Source: Cryobacterium sp.
GTDB lineage: Bacteria > Actinomycetota > Actinomycetes > Actinomycetales > Microbacteriaceae
Direction of reading: 5' to 3'
Length of the DNA: 64,000 bases
NCBI GenBank assembly: GCA_019638935.1
Contig: JAHBSW010000010.1
Coordinates: forward strand, 1-64,000
Shown: positions 27,703-36,616 of the stretch, piece by piece
How positions within the stretch are numbered: the stretch's first letter is position 1
Layout of the letters: each line of letters opens with the position of its first letter
Notes under the pieces: model-generated
The model's input: the letters and a program-made list of their open reading frames with translations, nothing else
The model's database searches: none
What the model was told of the DNA's origin: nothing
Translations under genes and position numbers: made by a program

Positions 27703-29886
27703 ATGACCTCACCCGCCCCGCGATCGCTTCGCCGTGCGAGCACGGTCGCCGCCACCGGATTCGCCATCCTGTTCACGGCGATGCTCGGCGCGGGCGTCGG
27801 GATCGCCGTGCTCGGTGATGCGGCTCCCGCGAAGGCCGATCCCCCCATCGTCGCGTTCCCGACCCCGGGGTCGACCGTTCCCGGCAACGACTTCACGGCA
27901 TCCGGCACCTCGAACGAGCCCTTCGACATCACGATTCGGATGAACGCCGACCCGACAGATCGCTGCATCATTGCCGCGGGTGTGGGCACGTGGTCGTGGG
28001 AGTGCGCGGTCACCGGCCTCAGTGGCGGGTCGCAGACTCTGCGCGTGATCCAGAACGGCGTGGAGCACACGGTCTCGTTCACCCTGGAGGGCGCTCCGCT
28101 CACGGTCGCGTTCCCGATCGATGGCGGTGCCGTCTACGGCTCGCTGGACTCCGCGCGAGGAACCGGCGACTCCGGCGACTCCGTCTTCTTCGAGATCGAC
28201 GGCGGCGCGTGGTGCGCGACGGGGGCACCCGCCGATCCCGGCGACGCGTGGTCGTGTGCGGGCGCGCCCCTCGCGGCGCCGGGTGCGCACACCTTCAGCG
28301 TGTTCCAGGCGGCGAAGACGGTGGCGGGCTCCTTCACCGTCCACGCCACGCTTCCCGCCCCGGCGACCCACAACGGCGGCGGAGTCGTCGAACGTGTCGC
28401 CGCCGATCTCGCCAGCGGCCTCACCGTCACCGGCACCGGCGAGTACTACAGCGAGGAGCCCGTCGAGGTCGTCTCCAGCATCTACGCACAGCCGTACACA
28501 CCGGGCGATTCGAGCCTCCACTCCTGCACGACGACCCCGGCGAGCGACGGAACCTGGTCGTGCCTCTTCGCCACCGTGCCGCCCGACGGAAGCTACGCGC
28601 TCGGCGTGCAGCAGTCCCTTCCGGCAACCGGATCGACCGACGGCCCCACGGTGACGCTCACGATCGACTCGACCGCGCCGCCTGCGCCTCCTCCCCCTGC
28701 ACCCGTCGCCATCGTGCCCCCGCCCGTCGCGGCAGAGGTCGAGAACCCCACCGAGCCGGAGCCGACCGCGACGCCGGCACCGACCACTCCTCCGACTGTC
28801 GCAACACCGGCCCCCGCATCACCGACCGAGCCTGCTGCCGGGGACACGTCCCTCGGGTCAGGAGTCCAGCATCCGGGTCCGGGATGGAACGACCCGACCG
28901 TCGTCGGCTCGACCCTGCGCACGGTGGCCGAGTTCGACCTGCAGCCGTCGACCATCGCGACCGCCGCGGGAATCGCGGCGGGGCTCGTGCTGCTCATCGT
29001 CTTTCCCGCCCGCCTTCTCGACTCGACGATTCGCAGCAACTACCAGCGCGCCTTCAACTGGCTCGAGCGCCTGCTGTCTCGTGCGCGCCGAGCACGCCAG
29101 ACCATGGAAGCGAGTCGAGCGCTGCGCCGGAGTGTCACGGCTGCGATGCTCCTCGGATCAGCCGTGCTGCTCGGGTTCACCGATCCCGGCTTCGGACTCA
29201 ACGCAGCATCGCTGAGACTGACGATCGCCCTCGCGGTCACCGTCGCCGTGCTCGCCCTGGTGCGCGGGCTCGCCACCGGCGCGCTCGCCCAGCGACTATG
29301 GTCGGTCGACTGGCGGCTCTCACTGCGGCCCGGCGGCATCCTCATGCTCATCGTCGGCGTGCTCATCACACGCCTGCTCGGACTCGAGCCGGGCATCCTG
29401 CTCGGCGTGTGGCTGGGCGCGAGCCTGTCGCGCTACCTCGGGGTGGAGCGCGAAGCGAAGCTCGTGCTCGCGACAACGAGCATGGTCACCGCTCTCGGCC
29501 TCACCGCGTGGCTCGGGTACAGTCTCGTCACCCCGATCGCGACCGCCGATCCCGGCTTCGGCATACTGCTCGCTCAGGAGGTGTTCGCGACGATCACGCT
29601 CAAGTCGCTGGCGACGTTCGTCGTGCTGCTGCTGCCGCTCACCTTCCTCGACGGCAAGACCCTGTGGGACTGGTCGCGCATCGGCTGGTTCGTGACCTAC
29701 CTCGCGCTCGCCTTCGTGTTCGCGCTCATCGTGCTGCCTCTGCCGGGCCAGTGGTCGCAACTCGAGACCCCGACCGTGCTGCTCGTCTCCGTCTTCGGCG
29801 GTTTCGCACTCCTGAGCCTTGCGGTGTGGGCGTGGTTCCGGATGCGGTACCCGCCTTCGCCCGCGGCAGTGCGACGCCGTCAGTAG
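27703..29886 (+). CDS. Large secreted-domain and polytopic membrane protein, function unknown
   Basis: 727 residues from ATG 27703. A signal-anchor sequence (about 15-45, ending PAKADPP) is followed by two to three immunoglobulin-like beta-domains of about 90 residues each, with recurring motifs such as GTWSWEC, DAWSCAG and GTWSCLF. A Pro/Thr/Ala-rich linker (about 325-400) leads to some nine or ten transmembrane helices. The beta repeats resemble bacterial Ig-like domains seen in surface proteins. The stop codon lies in the ahcY-like 21-bp repeat at 29880-29900, so this gene was probably the direct convergent neighbour of ahcY before the island came in. Confidence 0.75.
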   Translation: MTSPAPRSLRRASTVAATGFAILFTAMLGAGVGIAVLGDAAPAKADPPIVAFPTPGSTVPGNDFTASGTSNEPFDITIRMNADPTDRCIIAAGVGTWSWECAVTGLSGGSQTLRVIQNGVEHTVSFTLEGAPLTVAFPIDGGAVYGSLDSARGTGDSGDSVFFEIDGGAWCATGAPADPGDAWSCAGAPLAAPGAHTFSVFQAAKTVAGSFTVHATLPAPATHNGGGVVERVAADLASGLTVTGTGEYYSEEPVEVVSSIYAQPYTPGDSSLHSCTTTPASDGTWSCLFATVPPDGSYALGVQQSLPATGSTDGPTVTLTIDSTAPPAPPPPAPVAIVPPPVAAEVENPTEPEPTATPAPTTPPTVATPAPASPTEPAAGDTSLGSGVQHPGPGWNDPTVVGSTLRTVAEFDLQPSTIATAAGIAAGLVLLIVFPARLLDSTIRSNYQRAFNWLERLLSRARRARQTMEASRALRRSVTAAMLLGSAVLLGFTDPGFGLNAASLRLTIALAVTVAVLALVRGLATGALAQRLWSVDWRLSLRPGGILMLIVGVLITRLLGLEPGILLGVWLGASLSRYLGVEREAKLVLATTSMVTALGLTAWLGYSLVTPIATADPGFGILLAQEVFATITLKSLATFVVLLLPLTFLDGKTLWDWSRIGWFVTYLALAFVFALIVLPLPGQWSQLETPTVLLVSVFGGFALLSLAVWAWFRMRYPPSPAAVRRRQ

Positions 29887-29900
29887 CGATAGTGATCCGG
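29880..29900 (-). repeat. Remnant of an ahcY 3' end, left boundary of the island
   Basis: On the minus strand this reads CCG GAT CAC TAT CGC TAC TGA, that is PDHYRY-stop, the conserved C-terminus of S-adenosylhomocysteinase. The matching sequence at 60176-60196 is the real ahcY end (PDHYRY-stop with TAC and TAG). 18 of 21 positions agree; one difference is synonymous and two are in the stop codon. Similarity stops abruptly on both sides. Confidence 0.75.
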
Positions 29901-29947
29901 TTCCACCGTGACACGTAGAAACCCATCCACGATTTCAGGTAAGGGAT

Positions 29948-29957
29948 ATAGAATACA
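29948..29957 (+). promoter_or_regulatory. Operator-like site at the GntR gene
   Basis: TATAGAATAC matches TACNGTATAC at seven of nine fixed positions. With its flank it matches the site at 53478-53490 at 11 of 13 positions. It overlaps a TATAGA-like -10 just before the ATG at 29961, which would allow autorepression of a leaderless transcript. Confidence 0.5.
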
Positions 29958-29960
29958 AAT

Positions 29961-30647
29961 ATGACGCTCACGATTCCAGGGCAGGCCGATGACGGCACGC
30001 CTAAGCTCGACCGCACGCCGCTGGGGTCACAGATTGCCTCCTCATTGCGTCGCGACATTCTCTTCGGCCGGATTCGCCCCGGAACTCGCCTCTCGCAACA
30101 GGAGCTGTGCGATCGATTCGGCACGAGCCGGATGCCGGTCCGTGATGCTCTCCGTGAACTCGTCTACAGCGGACTGCTGGAGCAAGACGGAGGTCGTCAC
30201 GCCATCGTCGCCTCCTTGAATCGCGCCGACCTGATGGACTCCTTCACGATCGAGGGAATGCTGGGGGGTTTCGCGGCGCGAAAGGCAGTGGAGAATGCCA
30301 CCGCCGAGGACATCACGATTCTCGAGGATCTTCACACGCGCATGCAGCAGAGCCCACCAGAGGTGGTTGCAGGACTCAACTGGCAGTTCCACCGCCACAT
30401 CAACCGCATGGCAAAGTCCCGAAAGCTTCTTGCGGCGCTTCGCCAGGTCTCGCTCGATGTTCCCCGGGACTACCTCACCGAGTTCCCGGAATGGGCACAG
30501 CGCTCGCACACGGAACACGAAGACCTCTTGACCGCGCTGCGAAATGGCGATGGGGAACGCGCAGAACGAATCATGATCGATCACCTCGTGGAATCAGGCC
30601 GCGGCCTCATTGACTATCTCGAGGCGCGCGGACTCCAGATCGATTGA
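29961..30647 (+). CDS. GntR-family transcription regulator, FCD (FadR) subgroup
   Basis: 228 residues. The N-terminal winged helix (about 15-80) has SQIASSLRRDILFGRIRPGTRL over two runs, then SQQELCDRFGTSRMPVRDALREL. The C-terminal all-helical FCD domain (about 85-225) has the metal/ligand residues typical of the group (Asp in MDSFTIEG, His in WQFHRHINR and SHTEHEDLLTAL). FCD regulators usually repress catabolic operons and release DNA when a pathway acyl-CoA or acid binds. It opens the island, is convergent with the TRAP operon, and is the only regulator in the 30 kb. It is the probable reader of the TACNGTATAC sites. Confidence 0.9.
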   Translation: MTLTIPGQADDGTPKLDRTPLGSQIASSLRRDILFGRIRPGTRLSQQELCDRFGTSRMPVRDALRELVYSGLLEQDGGRHAIVASLNRADLMDSFTIEGMLGGFAARKAVENATAEDITILEDLHTRMQQSPPEVVAGLNWQFHRHINRMAKSRKLLAALRQVSLDVPRDYLTEFPEWAQRSHTEHEDLLTALRNGDGERAERIMIDHLVESGRGLIDYLEARGLQID

Positions 30648-30691
30648 CTCGATCGCGAACCAGCGCCGTCGACGCTCAATAGGGTGACTCA

Positions 30692-30735
30692 GCTGGCCTC
30701 GAGCCAGCCCAAGAGCGCAAGCCATGAGCGCAAGC
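30692..30735. terminator. Hairpin and short direct repeat between gntR and the TRAP operon
   Basis: GCTGGC-CTCGA-GCCAGC (30692-30708) forms a six-base-pair stem in the 108-bp spacer between convergent genes. GAGCGCAAGC follows twice (30713-30722 and 30726-30735). A bidirectional terminator is plausible, although no U-tract is present. Confidence 0.35.
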
Positions 30736-30755
30736 GTGAACGCGGCCGGGTCGCC

Positions 30756-32720
30756 CTAGCTGGCAACAAGGTACCGCGGCTCGACATCCGTCTTGACTCG
30801 GTACTGCGAGACGATGACCCAGGCGGCGATCGCGACGCCGATGAGGTTGACCCACAGGTTCGGGAAGATCAAAGTGAACACTCCGATCGCCACCAGGCCC
30901 ACCTCGAACCAGTTCATGCTTCGGCGATAGTGGCGCTGCAGCGCAACGGCCAGGAGGAACAGGCCGATGACCGCGCCGACGATCGCCGTAGCGATAGTCC
31001 AGATGTCGCCCTGCAGAATGAGGCCCGAGTGGAAGACGAACCAGAACGGGATCAACCAGCCTGCGAGACCGACGCGCATCACCGTGAAGGTGGTCTTCAA
31101 CGGGTCGGACCCCGCTATGCCTGCCGCGACCATCGGGGAGATGGCTAGGGGCGGAGTCATGTCGCCGAGAACGCCGAAGTAGAAGATGAACAGGTGGGCC
31201 GCAAGCGGCGGCACGCCGAACTCGATGAGAGCGGGTGCGACGAGAACCGCGAGAACGAGGTATACGGGGGTCGCGGGAAGCCCGGCACCGAGGATGATGC
31301 TCGCTACGGCGGTCAGAATGACCAGCAGCAGCAGGGAGCCGCCCGCCATGTCGAGCAGGATGCCGGACAGGCGCAGTCCGAGACCCGTGAAGCTGAGCAC
31401 GGAGATGACAACGCCGACGCAGGTGACCGCCATCACGAGCGTCACCAGCATCTTCGCCATCGACCGCGCGACGGCAAGGACGCGCATGAGGTTCAGCCTC
31501 GTCTCCTTGTAGAAGAACGAGACGACGAACGCCGCGAGAACCCCGTAGAGACCGGCGCGCCCTGGAGTCGAGCCCGCCGTGAGCGCCCACACGAGAACGA
31601 CGATCGGGATGAGCTGGAAACCGCGGGTCTTGAGCACGTTCCAGATCTTGGGCAGCGAGTCCTTCGCCTCTCGCGGCAGATTGAGACGCTTCGACTCGAT
31701 GTCGATCACCCAGTACAGCGTCCAGTAGTAGAGGAGCGCGGGCACGAGGGCCGCCACGATCACCGCGAGGTAGGGCACGCCCAGGAAAGACGCGATGATG
31801 AAGGCCGCAGCGCCCATGATGGGCGGAAGGAACGCCCCACCGATCCCCGCAGCAGCTTCAAACGCGGCGGCACGTTGCTTGTCGATTCCCATCTTGATCA
31901 TCATCGGAATGGTGAACGATCCCGTTGTCGCGGTCGTCGCGACCCCCGCACCGGACACAGAACCGTGCAGGGCGCTGGCCACGAGCGCGACCTTGGGAGC
32001 ACCACCTTGGCGATGTCCGAAGGCGGCGCGGGCGAGATCGATGAAGAAACGGCCGATTCCACTGATCTCGAGCACTGCGGCGAAGATCATGAACACGGAA
32101 AGGAAGGTTCCGATGACTGCCATCGGACTTGCGAAGATTCCCTGACGGGTGAACACAACGCTCGTCACAACGTGCTCGAAGGTGAACGGCGAGTGAGTGA
32201 AAATACCGAGATTCCAGCGGTAGAAGGCGTAGGCGAGTGCCACGATCGCGAAGATCGGCAATGCCCAGCCAATGCACCGACGAGCACCCTCGATGCACAG
32301 GATGATCGCGGTTACACAGACTGCGATCTGAACTGGCGACCAGATGCCGGGATTGAAGGCGATCGCCTGAAAGTTGAGGGCTAGATAGCCAGCGGTGAGC
32401 AGTCCGGCGAGCCAGAGCGCGCCATCGACGACGAGAGCCCACACCGGCCGACGACCGTCCTCGCCCTTGTGGATCGGGTTCCAGATGAAGACGAGTGAGA
32501 AGGCGAAGGCGAGGACGACTGCGAGGTGCTGAAACAGCGGAAGCTCGCCGTTCCACGTGGTCCAGAGGTGAAAGGCCATCCAGCTGAGTGAGATAGCACC
32601 GGTTACCCAGTACTCGATTCGCCCGCGCTGAGGGGCCTTCTCCTCCTCCTCAGGGAGGAGAAGGCCCTCTTCAGCTACGGCGATTTCCAGACCAGTGGGT
32701 TTTGTCGGGTTACTTGTCAT
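30756..32720 (-). CDS. TRAP transporter fused permease (DctQM type, TAXI system)
   Basis: 654 residues. An acidic cytoplasmic N-terminus is followed by four to five helices (small DctQ-like part) and then the large DctM part with about twelve helices, including SGAGVATTATTGSFTIPMMIK, here split by length, and the conserved GGAFLPPIMGAAAFI and DMTPPLAI motifs. Fused permeases are usual for TAXI-type TRAP systems, which use an ion gradient to import acids caught by the binding protein. It follows the TAXI binding-protein gene with a 95-bp gap. The import of the carboxylic acid degraded by the island is the likely job. Confidence 0.9.
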   Translation of the reverse strand: MTSNPTKPTGLEIAVAEEGLLLPEEEEKAPQRGRIEYWVTGAISLSWMAFHLWTTWNGELPLFQHLAVVLAFAFSLVFIWNPIHKGEDGRRPVWALVVDGALWLAGLLTAGYLALNFQAIAFNPGIWSPVQIAVCVTAIILCIEGARRCIGWALPIFAIVALAYAFYRWNLGIFTHSPFTFEHVVTSVVFTRQGIFASPMAVIGTFLSVFMIFAAVLEISGIGRFFIDLARAAFGHRQGGAPKVALVASALHGSVSGAGVATTATTGSFTIPMMIKMGIDKQRAAAFEAAAGIGGAFLPPIMGAAAFIIASFLGVPYLAVIVAALVPALLYYWTLYWVIDIESKRLNLPREAKDSLPKIWNVLKTRGFQLIPIVVLVWALTAGSTPGRAGLYGVLAAFVVSFFYKETRLNLMRVLAVARSMAKMLVTLVMAVTCVGVVISVLSFTGLGLRLSGILLDMAGGSLLLLVILTAVASIILGAGLPATPVYLVLAVLVAPALIEFGVPPLAAHLFIFYFGVLGDMTPPLAISPMVAAGIAGSDPLKTTFTVMRVGLAGWLIPFWFVFHSGLILQGDIWTIATAIVGAVIGLFLLAVALQRHYRRSMNWFEVGLVAIGVFTLIFPNLWVNLIGVAIAAWVIVSQYRVKTDVEPRYLVAS

Positions 32721-32815
32721 TTTCGGGTTTCCCTCTGATGGTTTCGTATTGCCCGACGATCTGGTGTGGGCGATTGGAACTTGTGAATAGTAGTACCGTT
32801 ACTGCGGGAATCGAC

Positions 32816-33841
32816 CTACTTGTAGTCGATTCCTGCCTCTTCCAGCAGGCGGACGAGGCCGGCGTGAGGCGGCGCAATGGCGATGCCCGTCTTGAGGAAT
32901 ACCTCGGCAGTACGCTCAAGCGTGAACTGTCCACAGCCGGCTTGGATCGCCGTGCAGGCCGCAGACGTCTCGGACAGCGCCTTGACCGCCTCATAGACCT
33001 GCTGTTCGGGAACCGCAGAGCTCGTGTAGAGCGCCTGGTAGAAGCCAGCGATCAGCCAGTCGTTGGTCTGGCCGGGGAAGCTCCCGGCGGGAACTGTCGA
33101 CAACGGCCAATACGGGAACATCGCATCGTGCTTCTCCTTGTCCGCAGGGTCCGCGGACACGAAGTTGATCTCCATGGTCTCTGCAGCTTGAAGTGTCGCA
33201 CTCCCCGCTGCTACGGGGATGCCGATGAGACCCGCAGCGTCCAGGGTGCCGTCCGCCATGGCAGTGACCATTTGGTCGTAGGTAGCACCGATCTGCCAAT
33301 CGATGCAGTCGGAGTCGACCCCCGCAGAGGTGAGCAGCGCGTCGAGGTTGGTCTTCGCTCCGGCGGAAGTCGTTCCCAGCTTGCGACCGCACAGATCGGC
33401 GTAGCTCGTGATTCCGGTCGATGACGGTGCCACAATGCCGACGCCACCCTCAGTGCCCGCCCACGCCAACTCCAGTCCCGTCACGGCACCGGTTGCTTCA
33501 AAATTGCCGGTTCCGTTGAGGCCCGCGTAGACCTCCGAGGCCTGGATGAATGCCATCTGCAGCTCGCCGTTCGCCAGTCGCGTGACATTGCTGGGGCCGC
33601 CGGCAGTTTCTTCAGCGATAAGGGTTACATGCGATCCCGACGCTCGAACTGCTTCCGCCTGAGCTGCACCGATGTTGTACGACGTACCACCGACGGCCCC
33701 GGTTCCATATGCCCAGGTAAAGGGCGTTCCAGCGTCGAGTTCTTCAATGGGTTCGTTCGTCGCGCTACATGCTGTGAGCGCGATGCTTGCGATTGCCAAC
33801 GCTGCAAGAATTGCGGGTCGACGGCGATTCGAGAATTTCAT
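32816..33841 (-). CDS. TAXI-family TRAP substrate-binding lipoprotein
   Basis: 341 residues with a lipoprotein signal peptide (lipobox LTAC, Cys25). The TAXI fold has the opening FTWAYGTGAVGGTSYNIGAA (about 40-59), which holds the substrate, and the later VRLLEEAGIDYK end. It captures the substrate outside the membrane and hands it to the fused permease. It is the first gene of its operon; a TACNGTATAC-like site lies 54 bp upstream of the start. Confidence 0.92.
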   Translation of the reverse strand: MKFSNRRRPAILAALAIASIALTACSATNEPIEELDAGTPFTWAYGTGAVGGTSYNIGAAQAEAVRASGSHVTLIAEETAGGPSNVTRLANGELQMAFIQASEVYAGLNGTGNFEATGAVTGLELAWAGTEGGVGIVAPSSTGITSYADLCGRKLGTTSAGAKTNLDALLTSAGVDSDCIDWQIGATYDQMVTAMADGTLDAAGLIGIPVAAGSATLQAAETMEINFVSADPADKEKHDAMFPYWPLSTVPAGSFPGQTNDWLIAGFYQALYTSSAVPEQQVYEAVKALSETSAACTAIQAGCGQFTLERTAEVFLKTGIAIAPPHAGLVRLLEEAGIDYK

Positions 33842-33894
33842 CCTCTTTACCCCTTTGTACGAGTGATAGCAGGACCACGGTGTGATCTTCGGTA

Positions 33895-33904
33895 CACTGT
33901 ATAC
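33895..33904 (+). promoter_or_regulatory. Operator-like site upstream of the TRAP operon
   Basis: CACTGTATAC matches TACNGTATAC at eight of nine fixed positions, and the core GTATAC is intact. It lies 54 bp before the minus-strand start at 33841 in a 217-bp gene-free spacer (33842-34058). Confidence 0.6.
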
Positions 33905-34058
33905 GGTAGTTCAACTGCTGTCCAGCATTTTCCCGCGCTGATTCAGGTCAGCGAGTGCGTCTCTGCGGAAGGTCCAGGCGTTCGTGGTCGGGCCGGGCGA
34001 GAACGGGCGGCTCGCCAACCTCATTCCGAGTATCAAGCACGGCCGCAGAGCTGCTGTT

Positions 34059-35129
34059 TCAGTCAGCGGCAGAACCGCCGCCGAAGTCGCAGATGTCGTA
34101 CTCGCGTACGCGCGCGGTTACCGCCCTCGACCCGGAGGAACCGCCGCCCCAGGTAGGAATCACCGCGGAATAGCCGCCACCGCCGCCGGCGACCATGAGG
34201 AGGATGTCCTCCGGTTCGCCAACAACCCGCATCCTGTCGCCGCGCAACGCAATCGTGTCGCCGTGAAGTTCGCGCAGGAGCGCGGTCGGCTGCCACGCGT
34301 ACTCGTAGATCGCCTCCTGCACATCAAGCCTGCTGCGGTCTGCAAGAGCAGCGGCGTGCTCGGGATTGAGCACGACGAGCACATTGCCCGTGCCGAACTG
34401 GACATTGTTGGAACCCACTGAGGCGAGCGCCATCCCGGCGACGCGCAGCAGTCGATCAGCGTCGTCCCGGGTCTGCACCCTGAGCCGGATCGAGTGCGGT
34501 GCCTCCGCGGCGAGCGCGGTCACGGTGCTGTCTCCGGCGGCAAACCCGAGCGTCGTGTGAAGAGCGCCCCAGGGATTGGACTCTTCGTCTTCAGCAAGGC
34601 AGTAGGCGATCTTGCCGGGGTGCCCGAGCTGCGCCATGTCCCCCAGGCCCGGCCGCCCGCCGCCCACGTTGATGAGTATGAGTCGCAGCGCCCGACCGAC
34701 CGAGAGGTTTGCGCGATTGCCGTGTCCGAGGGCTCCGGTACCCGAAGCAAAAGGTCCGTTGGCAGTCCGTGCAGGTCCATTGACGATGAGCATTGGGGCG
34801 CAGTTGTGAGTCGTGGCCTGGACCGCGCCGACTCCGAAACGCGCATCGGACACCGCCTCGACCGCCGCGATCACCAAAGGAAGGTGCTCGGGCAAGCAGC
34901 CGGCCATCACCGCGTTGATCGCGACCTTGCGAACAGTCGCTGCCCCTTCCAACGGGCCGATGACACCGAGAATCACATCCGGGTCCATCGTCGTGCCCAC
35001 GAGCATTCGCTCGACCCGCTCGGGCGTCGGTACTATCACCGGCAGCCCATCCGTAAGTCCCTCGCGGTGCAGCCGCTCGACCGCGTCATCATCGGAGACG
35101 GCGAACAGCTCAGATGCGAGCGCCATCAT
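34059..35129 (-). CDS. Conserved protein encoded with the UGSC-type protein
   Basis: 356 residues, soluble, starting at ATG 35129 inside the end of the preceding gene (20-bp overlap, GAGGGA just upstream). I do not recognise a named enzyme. Noticeable segments are DGLPVIVPTPERVERML (20-40), TTHNCAPMLIVNGPA (about 113-127), LGHGNRANLSVGRALRL (about 143-160), a GGGRPGLGDMAQLGHPGK run, and a glycine-rich end (AGGGGGYS, WGGGSSGS). The type of sequence, with a buried NCAP cysteine and many glycine loops, is one I associate with partners of UGSC-family (seleno)proteins. Translational coupling suggests a complex with the CGSC protein. Confidence 0.6.
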   Translation of the reverse strand: MMALASELFAVSDDDAVERLHREGLTDGLPVIVPTPERVERMLVGTTMDPDVILGVIGPLEGAATVRKVAINAVMAGCLPEHLPLVIAAVEAVSDARFGVGAVQATTHNCAPMLIVNGPARTANGPFASGTGALGHGNRANLSVGRALRLILINVGGGRPGLGDMAQLGHPGKIAYCLAEDEESNPWGALHTTLGFAAGDSTVTALAAEAPHSIRLRVQTRDDADRLLRVAGMALASVGSNNVQFGTGNVLVVLNPEHAAALADRSRLDVQEAIYEYAWQPTALLRELHGDTIALRGDRMRVVGEPEDILLMVAGGGGGYSAVIPTWGGGSSGSRAVTARVREYDICDFGGGSAAD

Positions 35130-35667
35130 CGAGTCCCTCGATCGCCGACATCGCCTCATCGAGCCGTTCGAGCGCGATAGCGCGCCGTTCCTCTGGGGTG
35201 CGCGAAGACATCGGGTGCGGAAGCCAGACGATGGGGATGTTGGACATGCCGACGGCGCGGGCGATGAAACCAGCGGTGTCTCGAAACTCTTCGGTCACGA
35301 AAAGGCAGACTCTCGCCCCGAGCCCGGCCAGTGCCACACCGTCGCGAACGATGGCCGAGGTGCAACTACCGCAATGGCCGTATGCACCGAACACGACATC
35401 GCATTCTGAGGCGATGTGCGCAACCCTCTCGGGTCCAAGCGTCTCTGTCGAATCTCGGATGCCGCCCTTGGCGTACTCGTGCTGCGTGATCTCACCGAAA
35501 CGGTCGTGAAGTCCCTCGGCGAACGATCGCAGAAAGTCATCGGATCCGGGAAACGAATTGATGAGAAGTCCGACCCGGTCATCGGAGGTGAGCGACGGAC
35601 GACGACCGTAGTTCGTGTCGTGAACGGCACTCTCACCGAGCGGCGACAGATAGCTGATCGACGGCAT
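35110..35667 (-). CDS. UGSC-family protein with a Cys in place of selenocysteine
   Basis: 185 residues. The centre holds YGHCGSCTSAIVRDGVALA (about 94-112), which matches the U/C-G-S-C motif of UGSC-family (seleno)proteins. In many members the first Cys is selenocysteine; here it is Cys. A redox role in thiol-disulfide chemistry is inferred for the family, not proven. The surrounding alternating strands and helices (RVGLLINSFPG, CDVVFGAYGHCG, ARVCLFVTEEF) suggest a Rossmann-like layout. First gene of a two-gene operon in the island, with an exact TACNGTATAC 20 bp before its start. Confidence 0.65.
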   Translation of the reverse strand: MPSISYLSPLGESAVHDTNYGRRPSLTSDDRVGLLINSFPGSDDFLRSFAEGLHDRFGEITQHEYAKGGIRDSTETLGPERVAHIASECDVVFGAYGHCGSCTSAIVRDGVALAGLGARVCLFVTEEFRDTAGFIARAVGMSNIPIVWLPHPMSSRTPEERRAIALERLDEAMSAIEGLDDGARI

Positions 35668-35686
35668 ATCACTCCTTCATCCCGTG

Positions 35687-35696
35687 TACTGTATAC
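35687..35696 (+). promoter_or_regulatory. Operator-like site upstream of the UGSC operon
   Basis: TACTGTATAC is an exact match to TACNGTATAC. It ends 20 bp before the minus-strand start at 35667 and so probably overlaps the -10 region. Confidence 0.7.
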
Positions 35697-35809
35697 GCTT
35701 GACGGTATGTTATCCCGCCGCGGATTACAAGGGATCGACGCTGCCGATCGCGAGCACGACCAGCTGGCCTGGCCTGGTCACAACCAGCGCGTGCCCAAAC
35801 GATCAAGCG

Positions 35810-36616
35810 CTAGTGCGCACTGATTCCGCCGTTGAGACTGATCGCCTGCCCGGTCAGCTTGCCCGATCGAGGGCTGCACAGGAACGCGATGAGCTCGGCC
35901 ATGTCCTCGGCGTTCACCACGCCCAGATGCGCGAGCGGAATCGCCTTTCCGAAGAGCTTGGCCGTGAACTCATCCTGCATCACACGCTCGTAACCGCCCG
36001 TGCCCTCAATGATCGATGGAGTCACCACGTTCGCACGGATACCGTTGCGCTTGAGCTCCATGGCCATCGTGCGCGTGAACATGACGATTCCCGCCATTGC
36101 GGCGCCGATCGCCGCCTCGCCCGGCGTGGGCGACTTCGCGGCGTCGGAGGCGATGTTCACAATGACCCCCGTGCCTCGTTCCTGCATCGACGGCACCGCG
36201 GCACGGCACATGTGCACGACACCCATGAGCTGACTCGTGATCTGCGGAAACAGATCGTGGATGTCGGTTCGGTGCAGCAACCGCGGTCCGTGCGAGCCGT
36301 TGACCGAGTTGACGAGGATGTCGATAGCACCCCATCTGTCGATGGCACTCGCAACCACCCGAAGCGCGTCGTCTGCCTCCAGCAGATTCGCCGATTCGAA
36401 CACCACCTCGACCTCGGGGTGCGCTGCCTCGAAGCGGGACACCACCGACGCGCCGCGCTCGCGGTTGCGACCGATGAGCAGGATGCGTCGCGCCCCCGCC
36501 GCAGCGAAGCGCTGTGCTGCGGCGAGCCCCACCCCCGAGGTGCCGCCGGCGACAACCGCCACGGCGTCGCGGAAGAAGGCTCTCTCGGCCTCGGCGAACA
36601 GCTCGGTGGCACTCAT
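35810..36616 (-). CDS. SDR-family protein lacking the catalytic Tyr and Lys
   Basis: 268 residues of classical short-chain dehydrogenase fold: cofactor loop GGTSGVGLAAAQ (about 25-36), acidic NLLEADD region, and NSVNGSHG in place of the usual NNAG. After the conserved Ser of NIASD the expected YxxxK is absent: where relatives read GEAxYxxxK, this reads GEAAIGAAM. It is the last gene of the 12-gene operon and overlaps the ligase stop (ATGA). A binding, scaffold or cofactor-sensing role, or another chemistry, is more likely than ordinary dehydrogenation. The reading was checked against the bases. Confidence 0.85.
   Translation of the reverse strand: MSATELFAEAERAFFRDAVAVVAGGTSGVGLAAAQRFAAAGARRILLIGRNRERGASVVSRFEAAHPEVEVVFESANLLEADDALRVVASAIDRWGAIDILVNSVNGSHGPRLLHRTDIHDLFPQITSQLMGVVHMCRAAVPSMQERGTGVIVNIASDAAKSPTPGEAAIGAAMAGIVMFTRTMAMELKRNGIRANVVTPSIIEGTGGYERVMQDEFTAKLFGKAIPLAHLGVVNAEDMAELIAFLCSPRSGKLTGQAISLNGGISAH

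Noticed and set aside
34059..35667. Possible selenoprotein (in-frame TGA read as selenocysteine) in the UGSC-type gene
   Set aside because: The motif position is encoded by an ordinary Cys codon and no in-frame TGA occurs there.
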